From: Ruminococcus sp. | Lineage (GTDB): Bacteria > Bacillota > Clostridia > Oscillospirales > Ruminococcaceae | NCBI GenBank assembly: GCA_024697705.1 | Contig: JAILFF010000067.1 | Location: 1-5,232 of the forward strand | Direction: 5' to 3' | Length of the DNA stretch: 5,232 nt | Part shown: piece after piece, positions 5,185-5,232 of the stretch | How the letters are laid out: each line of letters begins with the position of its first letter | How positions within the stretch are numbered: the first letter of the stretch is position 1 | Position numbers and translations under genes: made by a program | Notes under the pieces: generated by a model | Databases searched by the model: none | What the model was told of the DNA's origin: nothing | Seen by the model: the letters and a program-made list of their open reading frames with translations, nothing else

Positions 5185-5232
5185 TTTTTAAAGATTAATT
5201 GGTAAGAATCAAGTCCGAGTTTTACAATCGCC

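Larger units (their letters stand above)
5084..5230. repeat. 14-bp inverted repeat bracketing the AT-rich operon leader, with a third core copy
   Basis: CGATTGTAAAACTC (5084-5097) and GAGTTTTACAATCG (5217-5230) are perfect reverse complements; one more outer pair (5082/5232) matches after a mismatch. The core TTTTACAAT occurs again at 5121-5129. The right copy ends two bases from the window edge, so the repeat may be longer. It could be a pair of regulator sites flanking the promoter or the ends of a very small mobile element (MITE). Confidence 0.6.

Noticed and set aside
1..5232. CRISPR array, tRNA, rRNA, insertion sequence or transposase
   Set aside because: No regularly spaced repeats, cloverleaf sequences, rRNA segments or transposase motifs were seen on either strand; the only transposon-like sign is the inverted repeat at the right edge, kept as a tentative finding.

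Overview
The window looks like a chromosomal piece of a fibre-degrading Gram-positive anaerobe, most likely a Ruminococcus-like or other Oscillospiraceae/Clostridia member from a rumen or gut. The evidence is a lipid-anchored GH10 xylanase with a CBM22-type module, strong AAGGAGG ribosome binding sites before every complete gene, a DUF4867-type protein and a Bacillus-style long flotillin. By eye the coding regions are of balanced GC, while the right-hand edge (about 5066-5232) is clearly AT-rich. Genus-level assignment is inference.

Layout. (1) Bases 1-1608, + strand: the 3' part of a xylanase lipoprotein gene. The window opens inside the signal peptide, exactly at a lipobox (LTAC|G), so the true start lies upstream. 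(2) Bases 1609-1713: an intergenic promoter region with a TAGACT-17-TAAAAT extended -10 promoter, a 12-bp perfect palindrome in its spacer, and a short hairpin at the predicted transcript start. (3) Bases 1714-2334, + strand: a 206-aa DUF4867-like, probably cupin-fold protein. (4) Bases 2335-2486: the convergent junction, with a strong terminator that can serve both strands and a second mismatched hairpin. (5) Bases 5050-2487, - strand: a compact three-gene operon encoding a 249-aa five-helix membrane protein with a DUF3592-like loop, a 70-aa tail-anchored small protein, and a 518-aa flotillin/SPFH protein. (6) Bases 5051-5232: the AT-rich leader of that operon, with a candidate promoter, a 14-bp inverted repeat about 147 bp end to end, and a third copy of its core.

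How the genes may work together. The xylanase would cut xylan at the cell surface. The DUF4867 protein has its own promoter but no terminator separates it from the xylanase, so some read-through is possible; its role is unknown. The - strand operon is best read as a membrane-microdomain unit. Flotillin scaffolds are often encoded with an NfeD membrane partner (YuaF in Bacillus). Here no NfeD is visible, and a DUF3592-like membrane protein plus a tiny single-pass protein occupy the partner position. That non-standard flotillin operon, with its repeat-bearing AT-rich leader, is the most interesting part of the window.
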